The translations under genes and the position numbers were made by a program. 64,000 nucleotides of DNA, from positions 1,178,001 to 1,242,000 of the forward strand of contig NC_014962.1 in NCBI RefSeq assembly GCF_000186345.1, in the 5' to 3' direction. Positions 46,984 through 55,546 of this stretch are shown here, one piece after another. A model generated the notes under the pieces. That model saw nothing but the letters and a program-made list of their open reading frames with translations. It ran no database searches and was not told the origin of the DNA. The DNA is from Isosphaera pallida ATCC 43644. Lineage in GTDB: Bacteria > Planctomycetota > Planctomycetia > Isosphaerales > Isosphaeraceae. Every line of letters begins with the position of its first letter. The stretch's first letter is position 1.

Positions 46984-48411
46984 ATGACCCCACCTCTCGA
47001 ACCTTCCCTCGCCACGTCAGCTCGACGATCCAAGGGCTCCGCTCCCGAACTCGACCCCGTTCGGCTGGCCGAGTGGGATCATGCTCATGTCTGGCACCCC
47101 TTCACTGCGCGCGATTGGTGGGAAAGCCGCGAGCCGCTCATAATCCACGCCGCCGAAGGTGTCGAATTGATCGACCTTCAGGGCCGTCGCTATCTCGACG
47201 GCGTTTCGTCGCTTTGGTGCAATGTCCACGGCCACCGTCACCCTGTCATCGACCAGGCGATCCGCGACCAACTCGATCGTCTGGCCCACTCTACCCTGCT
47301 CGGCGTCACCCACCCTCCCGCCATTGAACTGGCCAAACGTCTGGCCGACCTCGCCCCTCCTGGTCTGACTCGCGTCTTTTTCTCCGACAACGGCTCCACT
47401 GCTGTGGAGAGCGCGGTGAAAATGGCGTTCCAATACTGGCGCAACAAGCCCGACCCCGAACCAGATCGCACCCTCTTTATGACCTTGGGCGACGCCTATC
47501 ACGGCGACACCCTCGGCGACGTAAGCCTCGGCGGGATCGAGCTGTTTCACGCCGCCTTTGGGCCGTTGCTGTTCCCTACCCTACGCATCCCCACGCCCCA
47601 CCCCTACCGCGACCCCCAACGACGTTCCCCCGACCAGGTCCGCGACCATTGCCTGGGCGTTGCCGAACGTCTGTTTCAGACCCACGGCCCGCAAGTAGCC
47701 GCCGTCGTCGCCGAACCATTGATCCAGGGAGCCGCCGGTCTCCTCGTCCACCCTCCCGGCTTCCTCAAGGGCTTGCGCGACCTTTGCGACCACTACGGGA
47801 CCCTCCTCATCTGCGACGAGGTGGCCGTTGGCTTTGGACGAACTGGTACGATGTTTGCGTGCGAGCAAGAAAAGGTGATTCCGGATTTCCTCTGCCTTGC
47901 CAAAGGGATCACCGCGGGGTACCTGCCCTTGGCCGCCACCTTGACCCACGAACGGATCTACAACGCTTTTTTGGGTTCTCCTGAGTGCCCAAAAACCTTC
48001 TATCATGGCCATACGTTTTCAGGAAATCCGCTGGCGGCCGCGGCGGCCCTGGCGTCGCTGAGGGTCTTCGAGGAGGAGAAGACGCTGGAGACTCTGCCGC
48101 CCAAGATTGCCCATCTGCGTCACCGTCTGGAGCGGTTCGCGCGGTTGCCCCAAGTGGGGGATGTTCGCGGCGTCGGTCTGATGGCTGGGATTGAACTGGT
48201 CGAAAATGTCGAGACCCGCGCGAGTTTCCCGCCGGCGTGGCGCATCGGCGCGCGTGTGTGTCAACGGGCGAGGGATTACGGGGTGTTGACTCGTCCTCTG
48301 GGGGACGTGTTGGTGATCGTACCGCCGTTGGTCGTGACGATCGCCGATCTCGATCGGTTGTTCGACGCGCTGGAGGCGGCCTGGAATGACGTGCGGGAGG
48401 GCCGGGCGTGA
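46984..48411 (+). CDS. bioA: Adenosylmethionine-8-amino-7-oxononanoate aminotransferase
   Basis: The 475-residue product is a fold-type I PLP aminotransferase that converts KAPA to DAPA in biotin synthesis, normally with SAM as amino donor. HVWHPFT near residue 35 is the BioA N-terminal motif, GDAYHGDTLGD holds the substrate-contact region, LICDEVAVGFGRTG carries the PLP-ring aspartate, and AKGITAGYLPL carries the PLP lysine (K307). Length fits the family. ATG 46984 was chosen as the first sensible start; an in-frame start at 46930 would read through the terminator. It is followed by bioD with a four-base overlap. Confidence 0.95.
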   Translation: MTPPLEPSLATSARRSKGSAPELDPVRLAEWDHAHVWHPFTARDWWESREPLIIHAAEGVELIDLQGRRYLDGVSSLWCNVHGHRHPVIDQAIRDQLDRLAHSTLLGVTHPPAIELAKRLADLAPPGLTRVFFSDNGSTAVESAVKMAFQYWRNKPDPEPDRTLFMTLGDAYHGDTLGDVSLGGIELFHAAFGPLLFPTLRIPTPHPYRDPQRRSPDQVRDHCLGVAERLFQTHGPQVAAVVAEPLIQGAAGLLVHPPGFLKGLRDLCDHYGTLLICDEVAVGFGRTGTMFACEQEKVIPDFLCLAKGITAGYLPLAATLTHERIYNAFLGSPECPKTFYHGHTFSGNPLAAAAALASLRVFEEEKTLETLPPKIAHLRHRLERFARLPQVGDVRGVGLMAGIELVENVETRASFPPAWRIGARVCQRARDYGVLTRPLGDVLVIVPPLVVTIADLDRLFDALEAAWNDVREGRA

Positions 48412-49175
48412 CGGTTATGCGGACCAACGAACCCCAACCCCTGACGTTGCCAGGCCTCTTCGTCACCGGCACTGATACCGGCGTGGGCAAAACCCAGATC
48501 ACCGCTGCGCTGGTCGGGGCTGCGATCGCTCAAGGACGACGACCCGCTGCCCTCAAGCCGGTGGGCAGCGGAGCCAAACGGGACGCTGAGGGCCAATGGC
48601 GTCACCCTGACGTCGAAATGCTCGCCCAGGCGCTGGGCGACCCCGAACTCGATCGAAGCCTTATCTGTCAATGGATGCTGGAGCTGCCGCTGGCTCCCTG
48701 CGTGGCGGCTCGTGAGGTGGGCCAACCGCTCGAGTGGCCTCGGTTGCGTCAACGGTTGGACCAGTCTTTGAACTCGTGGCGCGAGCGGGGTTGCGACCTG
48801 GCGATCGTCGAGGGGGTTGGCGGCTTGCTCTGCCCTCTGACCGACGAGACCACCGTGGCCGACTTGGCCGCCTGGCTCGATTATCCCGTGCTGATCGTGG
48901 CGCGTCGGGGCTTGGGCACGCTCAATCACACCTTGATGACCGTCGAAGCGGCGCGGCTGCGGGGTCTGCGACTGGCTGGGCTGATCCTGAACGACCCCGA
49001 GACACCCACCGACCCGCTCACCGCCCGCACCAACGCCGAGGAACTCAGCCGACGCCTGCCCGACTTGCCGATCTGGGGCGAACTCGACCACCACCCCGCC
49101 GAAGCTGACTCTATGCGTGCATGGTCGGAGACGATAAACTGGTTCGACCTAGCCGCGTCGCCGCGGGGTCGTTGA
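48408..49175 (+). CDS. bioD: Dethiobiotin synthetase
   Basis: The 255-residue product is an ATP-dependent carboxylase that closes the ureido ring of dethiobiotin from DAPA and CO2. The P-loop GTDTGVGKT (K28) and KPVGSGA are the family motifs, and VEGVGGLLCPL is the switch-like segment. The start is GTG 48408, overlapping the bioA stop as GTGA, with GGGAGGG about seven bases upstream; ATG 48417 is an alternative. bioB and bioF are not in the window, so the biotin pathway is split. Confidence 0.95.
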   Translation: MTVMRTNEPQPLTLPGLFVTGTDTGVGKTQITAALVGAAIAQGRRPAALKPVGSGAKRDAEGQWRHPDVEMLAQALGDPELDRSLICQWMLELPLAPCVAAREVGQPLEWPRLRQRLDQSLNSWRERGCDLAIVEGVGGLLCPLTDETTVADLAAWLDYPVLIVARRGLGTLNHTLMTVEAARLRGLRLAGLILNDPETPTDPLTARTNAEELSRRLPDLPIWGELDHHPAEADSMRAWSETINWFDLAASPRGR

Positions 49176-49493
49176 AGTTCCAAGGGGTGGCTCTGAGCCT
49201 AACTCATTCTCAGTCTCGCACGCGCTGCCCCTTTGATTGATGCTGCAAACGCCCGGTCGTGGGTCGCGCCGCGGGGATCTGAGGATTGCACCAACATTCT
49301 CCTGCTCCAGGACCGAATTCGGCGGGATCGACTCCGTCGGGTTCAAGTTCCGTCGTGTTCGCGCCGGATCGCTCGATCTGTTCCATCGCTCTCCCTGTGA
49401 CGAGCAGAGGGCGACGGATGAGGAGCCGGATCCCTCCATTGTGATCTTTCAACCGATCTGGTCTGGTTCGATGCGTTCAAACGGAGTGGCCCC
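49176..49493. other. Gap after bioD
   Basis: These 318 bases carry no believable gene, terminator hairpin or repeat. A promoter for the next gene is expected here but no hexamer pair stands out. Confidence 0.4.
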
Positions 49494-50666
49494 ATGTCCC
49501 AATCCCAAGGCGAATCCCGACCTGACGAGGCTTCGGCGAGTTCCAAGCCTCCCGCGCCGCCGGCGGTGCGGTCCGAAGATCGCTTCGTCCCCTTGCCCGA
49601 TACACCTGAATCGCGTTTCTTCTTCGAACCAATCGACGCGCCCGAGTCCCCCACCCCGGTTAAACTCGCGGGCGACACCTGGATTGAAAACCCCGAGGAG
49701 ATGAGGAGGCATCTGGAACAACATCCTGACGTTCCAGCGTCCCTTTCAATCAGCACGCCCAACGAGGTTCTGAGTCTCGACACGTCCACGCATGGGGAAC
49801 CTCACGTCATCTCGGTCCAGCCTTCCGACTCATCGTTATCGTCCACCCAAACGCCTGTGTGCGAGAATTCCCCGCCAGCGACGGTGGATGATTCGCAACC
49901 CATTATCGAATCACCCTCAACCCAGGAATTCTCCACGTATCACATCGAGCACGTGCGCGAGTCAAACCCTGAACGAACACATTCCAGTCACTCTGCCTCT
50001 GACGAATCAAGTCGCCAACACCAGATGCGCTGCGAGGGAACCATGCCAAGCCTTCCTACCAGCGATCCCGACATCCCCCAGGCTTCCGTCCCGCTCCAGG
50101 TCGCGGGCGAGTCCAGTTCCCCCCCCTCCGACCCCGCGCGGGTCGGATTCTCGCCGCCCACCCGTCCCGACTTCGATTTTGCGAACCTTGCCACCTCCTC
50201 TGCCGCCAACCCAACCCCTCCCCACGACGGACTCGATCTAGGCATCACCCTCGACCCCTCGGCCGTGGCTTCGACGGCCTCCAACGACTTGGGTTCTGGC
50301 TCGTTCGAGTTCCTCAACCAACTCAACGTCCCCTCCGCCCCGACCCGCCAACCTCTCTCCTCCACCGAGGCGATGTTCGCCCTGCAAGGCAGCCCCGCCA
50401 GCGTCTCGTCCGCGGCGGACGCGAATTTGAACGAATCCTCCTCTTCGAATTCCTCCACGTCCGACGATGACCTGGAAAACGCCCCACCAGCGCGTTCCGG
50501 CCCGCCTTCCTGGGTGCTGATCGCCCTTGCGAACTACGCCAGCATCATGACCATTCTGTGCATTTATTTCTATGTGCAATGGTCGCGTGCCACTTCGATC
50601 CAATCGGTTGATGAGATTGTGGGCCAGGAGACCCCTGGCGTGCCGGATATACCGCTCAAGCGTTAA
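49494..50666 (+). CDS. Tail-anchored, low-complexity protein of unknown function
   Basis: The 390-residue product is Ser/Pro/Asp/Glu-rich and predicted to be disordered over most of its length. A short conserved-looking segment near residue 35-50 (FVPLPDTPESRFFFEPID) precedes the repetitive part. One transmembrane helix sits near the C-terminus (about 340-362, PSWVLIALANYASIMTILCIYFYVQW), followed by a 28-residue tail. The absence of an N-terminal signal suggests a tail-anchored protein with its bulk in the cytoplasm. I know no family for it. Confidence 0.68.
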   Translation: MSQSQGESRPDEASASSKPPAPPAVRSEDRFVPLPDTPESRFFFEPIDAPESPTPVKLAGDTWIENPEEMRRHLEQHPDVPASLSISTPNEVLSLDTSTHGEPHVISVQPSDSSLSSTQTPVCENSPPATVDDSQPIIESPSTQEFSTYHIEHVRESNPERTHSSHSASDESSRQHQMRCEGTMPSLPTSDPDIPQASVPLQVAGESSSPPSDPARVGFSPPTRPDFDFANLATSSAANPTPPHDGLDLGITLDPSAVASTASNDLGSGSFEFLNQLNVPSAPTRQPLSSTEAMFALQGSPASVSSAADANLNESSSSNSSTSDDDLENAPPARSGPPSWVLIALANYASIMTILCIYFYVQWSRATSIQSVDEIVGQETPGVPDIPLKR

Positions 50667-51049
50667 GGGGAGGTTCATGCCGTCCTGACGCTCTACCATC
50701 CTGGCGTTCCCGATGGCGAAGTCGTTGATGGCTTGGCGGCTTGGGGGCGTTGTGTTACCTTGAATGAGGTGACGCTGTGGTAGCGTAGGGCGTCGGCTTG
50801 ATTTTGGGCGGTGACGGGAGGTCGTCATAAGTCGTGAGGGAAAGATTGTGTGGAAACGTGAAAAATTTGAAGAAGGGGAGTTGAGCCGCGTCCGGTTTCC
50901 AAGGTCGGTGACGTAGTACAAGTTGCCTGGTCGCGCAATTTTTTTAAAGTGTTGCAAGGTGAAGTCACGGACTTTCCATTGGATTTCGGAGGGTGTCTCG
51001 GCAATCTCGCTGGTCGAGCCCCTTGGGAACTGTTCAAAGGAGGAGCGTG
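50667..51049. other. Upstream region of the giant repeat protein
   Basis: The gap is AT-richer than its surroundings, with a TTTTTTTAAA run at about 50939-50948, suggesting a promoter region. I could not assign -35/-10 hexamers at normal spacing. It ends in a strong ribosome-binding site. Confidence 0.4.
51036..51045 (+). promoter_or_regulatory. Strong Shine-Dalgarno site of the giant repeat protein
   Basis: AAAGGAGGAG lies four bases before ATG 51050 (six from the GGAGG core). It fixes the start and implies high translation. Confidence 0.8.
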
Positions 51050-54000
51050 ATGAAAGTCAACCGGGAGTGGTTGGACACGAGGACCGATGGTCGATCGAGC
51101 CGGCGTCTGGCCACGCGGTCATCGGGGCTGGGACGTTCGGGGCGTCGTTTCCGTCCCTGGTGTGATGTGGGTGAGGGGCAGTGCGAGCCACGCGTGCTGC
51201 TGTCGCTGTCGGAATTCCGGGTCAACGAGGTGACCTTGAACAACCAGGATGAGGCTCGCGTGGCAGTCAACGCAGTAACGGGCGACTTCGTGGTGGTCTG
51301 GGAGAGCTACACTCAGGACGGCTGGGCAGACGGCGTGTACGCGCGGCGTTACAGCGTCTCAGGCGTTCCGTTGGGGGGCGAGTTCCAGGTCCACACCTAC
51401 ACCACAAACGCGCAACGCAATGCTAGCGTGGCGATGAACGCGGCGGGCGATTTTGTGGTGGTCTGGCAGAGCTACACTCAGGACGGCTCGGGTTACGGGG
51501 TGTACGCGCAGCGGTTCGACGCCTCGGGCAACCCAGTGGGGGGCGAGTTTCAGGTCAATACCTACACCACGAGCTTCCAAGTCAATCCCCACGTGGCGAT
51601 GAACGGGGCGGGCGATTTTGTGGTGGTCTGGCAGAGCTACACTCAGGACGGCTCGGGTTACGGGGTGTACGCGCAGCGGTTCGACGCCTCGGGCAACCCA
51701 GTGGGGGGCGAGTTTCAGGTCAATACCTACACCACGGGCTGGCAGCGCAATCCCCGCGTGGCGATGAACGCGGCGGGCGATTTTGTGGTGGTCTGGGAGA
51801 GCTTTTACCAGGACGGCTCGGGTTACGGGGTGTACGCGCAGCGGTTCGACGCCTTGGGTAACCCAGTGGGCAGCGAGTTCCAGGTCCACACCTACACCAC
51901 AAACGTGCAACGCAATGCTAGCGTGGCGATGAACGCGGCGGGCGATTTTGTGGTGGTCTGGCAGAGCTACACTCAGGACGGCTTGGGTTTTGGGGTGTAC
52001 GCGCAGCGGTTCGACGCCTCGGGCAACCCAGTGGGGGGCGAGTTTCAGGTCAATACCTACACCACGAGCTTCCAAGTCAATCCCCACGTGGCAGTCAACG
52101 CAGTAACGGGCGACTTCGTGGTGGTCTGGCAGAGCTTTTACCAGGACGGCTCGGGTTACGGGGTGTACGCGCAGCGGTTCGACGCCTCGGGTAACGCGGT
52201 GGGGGGCGAGTTCCAGGTCCACACCTACACGACGAGCAATCAACGCATTCCCCACGTGGCGATGAACGCGGCGGGCGATTTTGTAGTGGCCTGGGAGAGC
52301 GACTCTCAGGACAGCTCGAGTTACGGGGTGTATCTGGCGCGTTACGCCTCCAGCACGCTGCCGTCCTTGCTGGATGTAATGGCGGTCCACACCCTGGACG
52401 ACCAACTCATTCCGTTGAACGCCTCGTTGGACCGCGACGACGTGTCTCATCTGGTGGTGACATTTTCGCGTCAACCCGATTCGGCGGCCTCCAACGTGGC
52501 CAACTGGAGTTTGTCACGCAATGGCCAGCTTCAGATTGGGGCGATCACCGGAGTGAGCGTGTCACTGGATCCGTTGCGGAATCGTTACGTGGCGACGCTG
52601 AGTCTTTCCGGGGCGTTGACGCCTGGTCTGTACAGTCTGGAGGCCAAGCCAATCATTCGTGATTTGAACAACCGTGGTTTGGACGGGGACACGAATGGTC
52701 AAGCGGGTGGGGCGTTTCGGCATTCGTTTCGGGTGATGTCCACTGGGAAAGAGGGGGATGAGTTCCAGGTTCACACCTATACCACATTCAACCAACGCAA
52801 TGCCCACGTGGCAGTCAACGCAGTAACAGGCGACTTCGTGGTGGTCTGGCAGAGCTTTTACCAGGACGGCTTGGGTTACGGGGTGTACGCGCAGCGGTTC
52901 GACGCCTCGGGCAACCCAGTGGGCAGCGAGTTTCAGGTCAATACCTACACCACGAACAACCAAGTCAATCCCCACGTGGCAGTCAACGCAGTAACAGGCG
53001 ACTTCGTGGTGGTCTGGCAGAGCTTTTACCAGGACGGCTTGGGTTACGGGGTGTACGCGCAGCGGTTCGACGCCTCGGGCAACCCAGTGGGCAGCGAGTT
53101 TCAGGTCAATACCTACACCACGAACTGGCAGCTCAATCCCCACGTGGCGATGAACGCGGCGGGCGATTTTGTGGTGGTCTGGCAGAGCTTTTACCAGGAC
53201 GGCTCGGGTTACGGGGTGTACGCGCAGCGGTTCGACGCCTCGGGCAACCCAGTGGGGGGCGAGTTTCAGGTCAATACCTACACCACGAGCTCCCAAGCCA
53301 ATCCCCACGTGGCGATGAACGCGGCGGGCGATTTTGTGGTGGTCTGGCAGAGCTTTTACCAGGACGGCTTGGGTTTTGGGGTGTACGCGCAGCGGTTCGA
53401 CGCCTCGGGCAACCCAGTGGGGGGCGAGTTTCAGGTCAATACCTACACCACGAGCTCCCAAGCCAATCCCCACGTGGCGATGAACGCGGCGGGCGATTTT
53501 GTGGTGGCCTGGCAGAGCTACACTCAGGACGGCTGGGGTTACGGGGTGTACGCGCAGCGGTTCGACGCCTCGGGCAACCCAGTGGGGGGCGAGTTTCAGG
53601 TCAATACCTACACCACGAACTGGCAGCTCAATCCCGGCTTGGCGATGAACCCAATGACGGGCGACTTCGTGGTGGTCTGGCAGAGTTTTGGTCAGGACGG
53701 CTCGGGTTTTGGGGTGTACGCGCAGCGGTTCGACGCCTCGGGCAACCCAGTGGGGGGCGAGTTTCAGGTCAATACCTACACCACGAACTGGCAGCTCAAT
53801 CCCGGCTTGGCGATGAACGGGGCGGGCGATTTTGTGGTGGTCTGGGAGAGCTACTCTCAGGACGGCTGGGGTTACGGGGTGTACGCGCAGCGGTACCGTC
53901 CCCTGGTCGCCGGCGAGTTCGCTCAGGTGACCGATGTGCGGGTCAACTGGGGAAGCTCCGGCAACGCCTCGATCCTGGCATTGGGGGCCGCCTCGGTGCC

Positions 54001-54469
54001 GGTGGCCAACCTCAACGCCGTGGAGGTGCGGTTCTCCACCGATGTCAATGTCTCGATCAGCGACCTGAGCCTGACCCGCCAGCTGGGTGGCCCGGTGACC
54101 ATCACCGGGTTCACCTATGATCCGGTCACCTTCACAGCGCGTTGGAGCTTCGCGTCGCTGGGGAACGTGGCGGACACCTTCACACTGAGTCTGCCCACCA
54201 CCCTGACGACCAACCCCGGCGGGTATCCAGTGTTCGCCACTCCTTACCAGTACGAGTTCAGCGTGGTGACGGGGGACTTCAACGGCGATGGGGTGGTGAC
54301 GATCGCCGACGCGCAGTTCCAACGTCAATACCTGGGTCAAAATCCGCTGTTGGCGACGGCGGCGCAGTTTTATCGTGCATTCGCCAACATCGACGGCGAC
54401 ACGGACATCGACACGAGCGACTTCAACCTGATCCGGGCGCGGATTGGGTTCAAGAGGCCGGGTCTCTAA
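51050..54469 (+). CDS. Giant surface protein: LEPR-XLL-like N-terminus, 2 x 7 repeats, dockerin-like C-terminus
   Basis: The 1139-residue product lacks a classical signal peptide. It begins with a basic leader and CEPRVLLS (45-52), the planctomycete LEPR-XLL-type N-terminal motif linked to export. Seven tandem repeats of 55/56 residues (about 55-436) have the core GDFVVVWQSYTQDG-x-GYGVYAQRFDASGN, then an Ig-like region (about 437-570), then seven more repeats (571-949). A second Ig-like module follows. The C-terminal 63 residues form a dockerin-like pair of calcium loops, DFNGDGVVTIADAQ and NIDGDTDIDTSDFN. Seven beta-rich repeats per block suggest two seven-bladed propellers. It is probably a secreted or surface binding protein. 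Ligand unknown. Confidence 0.85.
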   Translation: MKVNREWLDTRTDGRSSRRLATRSSGLGRSGRRFRPWCDVGEGQCEPRVLLSLSEFRVNEVTLNNQDEARVAVNAVTGDFVVVWESYTQDGWADGVYARRYSVSGVPLGGEFQVHTYTTNAQRNASVAMNAAGDFVVVWQSYTQDGSGYGVYAQRFDASGNPVGGEFQVNTYTTSFQVNPHVAMNGAGDFVVVWQSYTQDGSGYGVYAQRFDASGNPVGGEFQVNTYTTGWQRNPRVAMNAAGDFVVVWESFYQDGSGYGVYAQRFDALGNPVGSEFQVHTYTTNVQRNASVAMNAAGDFVVVWQSYTQDGLGFGVYAQRFDASGNPVGGEFQVNTYTTSFQVNPHVAVNAVTGDFVVVWQSFYQDGSGYGVYAQRFDASGNAVGGEFQVHTYTTSNQRIPHVAMNAAGDFVVAWESDSQDSSSYGVYLARYASSTLPSLLDVMAVHTLDDQLIPLNASLDRDDVSHLVVTFSRQPDSAASNVANWSLSRNGQLQIGAITGVSVSLDPLRNRYVATLSLSGALTPGLYSLEAKPIIRDLNNRGLDGDTNGQAGGAFRHSFRVMSTGKEGDEFQVHTYTTFNQRNAHVAVNAVTGDFVVVWQSFYQDGLGYGVYAQRFDASGNPVGSEFQVNTYTTNNQVNPHVAVNAVTGDFVVVWQSFYQDGLGYGVYAQRFDASGNPVGSEFQVNTYTTNWQLNPHVAMNAAGDFVVVWQSFYQDGSGYGVYAQRFDASGNPVGGEFQVNTYTTSSQANPHVAMNAAGDFVVVWQSFYQDGLGFGVYAQRFDASGNPVGGEFQVNTYTTSSQANPHVAMNAAGDFVVAWQSYTQDGWGYGVYAQRFDASGNPVGGEFQVNTYTTNWQLNPGLAMNPMTGDFVVVWQSFGQDGSGFGVYAQRFDASGNPVGGEFQVNTYTTNWQLNPGLAMNGAGDFVVVWESYSQDGWGYGVYAQRYRPLVAGEFAQVTDVRVNWGSSGNASILALGAASVPVANLNAVEVRFSTDVNVSISDLSLTRQLGGPVTITGFTYDPVTFTARWSFASLGNVADTFTLSLPTTLTTNPGGYPVFATPYQYEFSVVTGDFNGDGVVTIADAQFQRQYLGQNPLLATAAQFYRAFANIDGDTDIDTSDFNLIRARIGFKRPGL
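51212..52350 (+). repeat. Repeat block 1: seven units of 165/168 bp
   Basis: Units begin at 51212, 51380, 51545, 51710, 51875, 52040 and 52208. Period is 165 bp, or 168 bp where the unit carries the extra codon of VNAVTGD in place of MNAAGD. Middle units are nearly identical at the DNA level; the first and last diverge, as expected for array ends. Confidence 0.95.
52760..53895 (+). repeat. Repeat block 2: seven units of 165/168 bp
   Basis: Units begin at 52760, 52928, 53096, 53261, 53426, 53591 and 53759. They share the sequence of block 1, including long identical stretches such as the region encoding GVYAQRFDASGNPVG. The two blocks are separated by 410 bases of non-repeat, Ig-like coding sequence. 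Confidence 0.95.
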
Positions 54470-54624
54470 GCTCAGGTGGTTTGGTTCCCGAATCGTCAAT
54501 TTCACCCCACGGCGGCTCAACGCGAGGAGAATCGCTCCCCGCGTTGGGTCGCGGCCAGCGGCCAGTCGTTTGGCTTCTGTTGGCACCTCTTGCTGATTTG
54601 GATACTCCGGGAGTCTTTTGAGTC

Positions 54625-55326
54625 ATGACGTTGAATCGTTTTTGTTGGCGTGCATTCGTGATGCCGCTAGCCATCTGCTTGGTGACGGCAGGTTCGGCAG
54701 CTTGCCGAGGGGAAATCATCCTCACGTTCGATGGTCCACCGCTGACGGTGATTCAAGGTCAAGTGGGAGCGAGCTTCAATCTTCTGTTCGTGCGTAACGA
54801 TGGTTTGGGGCCGGCAGGGACCGACCTGAACGCTTTTTCGCTGGTGCTGGGCCATCCCGATCTGATTTTCACGGGAGCAACGGTTTATTCAGGAATCAAT
54901 GGGTATGTGTTTAATGGTATTCCCTCGTTGGGGTTCCTGGTTACAGTGAATAGTCCCGGCCCTGGCAACATTTCGTTGAGCGATCTTGGCAATACACCAG
55001 CGGATGTGCGTTCGTTTGTCAATGATGGGGACTTCTATGGCGTGGCGACCGTGACCTTCAACGTGTCGCCGACGGCGACGGTGGGAACGATTCCGTTGAC
55101 GAGTCTGTTGCTTTCGGGGACGGATTTGTCTCGAGGCGATGGGACGCCCATCAACGACTCGGGGACGGTCAGCGCACCGATTTCGCAATTTCTGCGGATT
55201 GAACCTCAAAACGGGTCGGGCGATGCGATTCCCGAGCCTGGTGTGGCGTTGCTAAGCGTGGTGGTTGGTATGGGTGGCGCATGGTGGTTGAGACGTCGTG
55301 GGCGAAACGCCGTGGGCGTGGGCTGA
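54625..55326 (+). CDS. PEP-CTERM surface protein
   Basis: The 233-residue product has a signal peptide (about 1-30, MPLAICLVTAGSAACRGE) and a beta-rich body resembling a cohesin- or Ig-like fold, with regular hydrophobic strands (NLLFVRNDG, FSLVLGHPDLIFTGATVY, GVATVTFNVSPTATVG). The C-terminus has the complete PEP-CTERM anchor: IPEPGVALL, a Gly-rich transmembrane helix and RRRGRN. It should be processed by an exosortase encoded elsewhere. It follows the dockerin-bearing giant protein by 155 bases; because the body looks cohesin-like, the pair could be partners, but this is an inference from fold impression only. Confidence 0.85.
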   Translation: MTLNRFCWRAFVMPLAICLVTAGSAACRGEIILTFDGPPLTVIQGQVGASFNLLFVRNDGLGPAGTDLNAFSLVLGHPDLIFTGATVYSGINGYVFNGIPSLGFLVTVNSPGPGNISLSDLGNTPADVRSFVNDGDFYGVATVTFNVSPTATVGTIPLTSLLLSGTDLSRGDGTPINDSGTVSAPISQFLRIEPQNGSGDAIPEPGVALLSVVVGMGGAWWLRRRGRNAVGVG

Positions 55327-55437
55327 TTGGGACCGCGGCAACCGGCCATGATGGGTCAGGATGCGTGAGGTGGTGGGCAAAGGATTGATGCCGTGTGGTG
55401 AGCTCGGCGGTCCGCCTTGCGATGCCACAGGGGACTG

Positions 55438-55475
55438 CGGGTTGAACCCCCAGGAGGGCGGGGTTCAACCCGTTT
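55438..55475 (+). terminator. Perfect 13-bp hairpin after the PEP-CTERM gene
   Basis: CGGGTTGAACCCC (55438-55450) pairs fully with GGGGTTCAACCCG (55460-55472) across a nine-base loop, followed by TTT. The stem is very stable but the T-tract is short, so termination is likely but not certain. It precedes the TIGR03032-like gene by about 70 bases. Confidence 0.65.
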
Positions 55476-55546
55476 GAAGCCCCACCGACGTGTTTTGCGA
55501 TGGACAATTGATTCGATTGGAAAAGCTTCCACGAAACGAGTGCGTG

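Noticed and set aside
51359-52474. 371-residue open frame on the minus strand, opposite repeat block 1
   Set aside because: Same cause: an antisense shadow of the repeat units with no start signal.
51212-53895. Tandem array considered as a CRISPR or satellite
   Set aside because: Period is 165/168 bp with no unique spacers, always a multiple of three and fully within one coding frame.
52562-54586. 674-residue open frame on the minus strand, opposite repeat block 2
   Set aside because: It exists only because the repeats lack stops on the antisense strand. The translation is a His/Val/Arg-rich echo of the repeats, and the plus-strand frame has a strong ribosome-binding site and domain structure.
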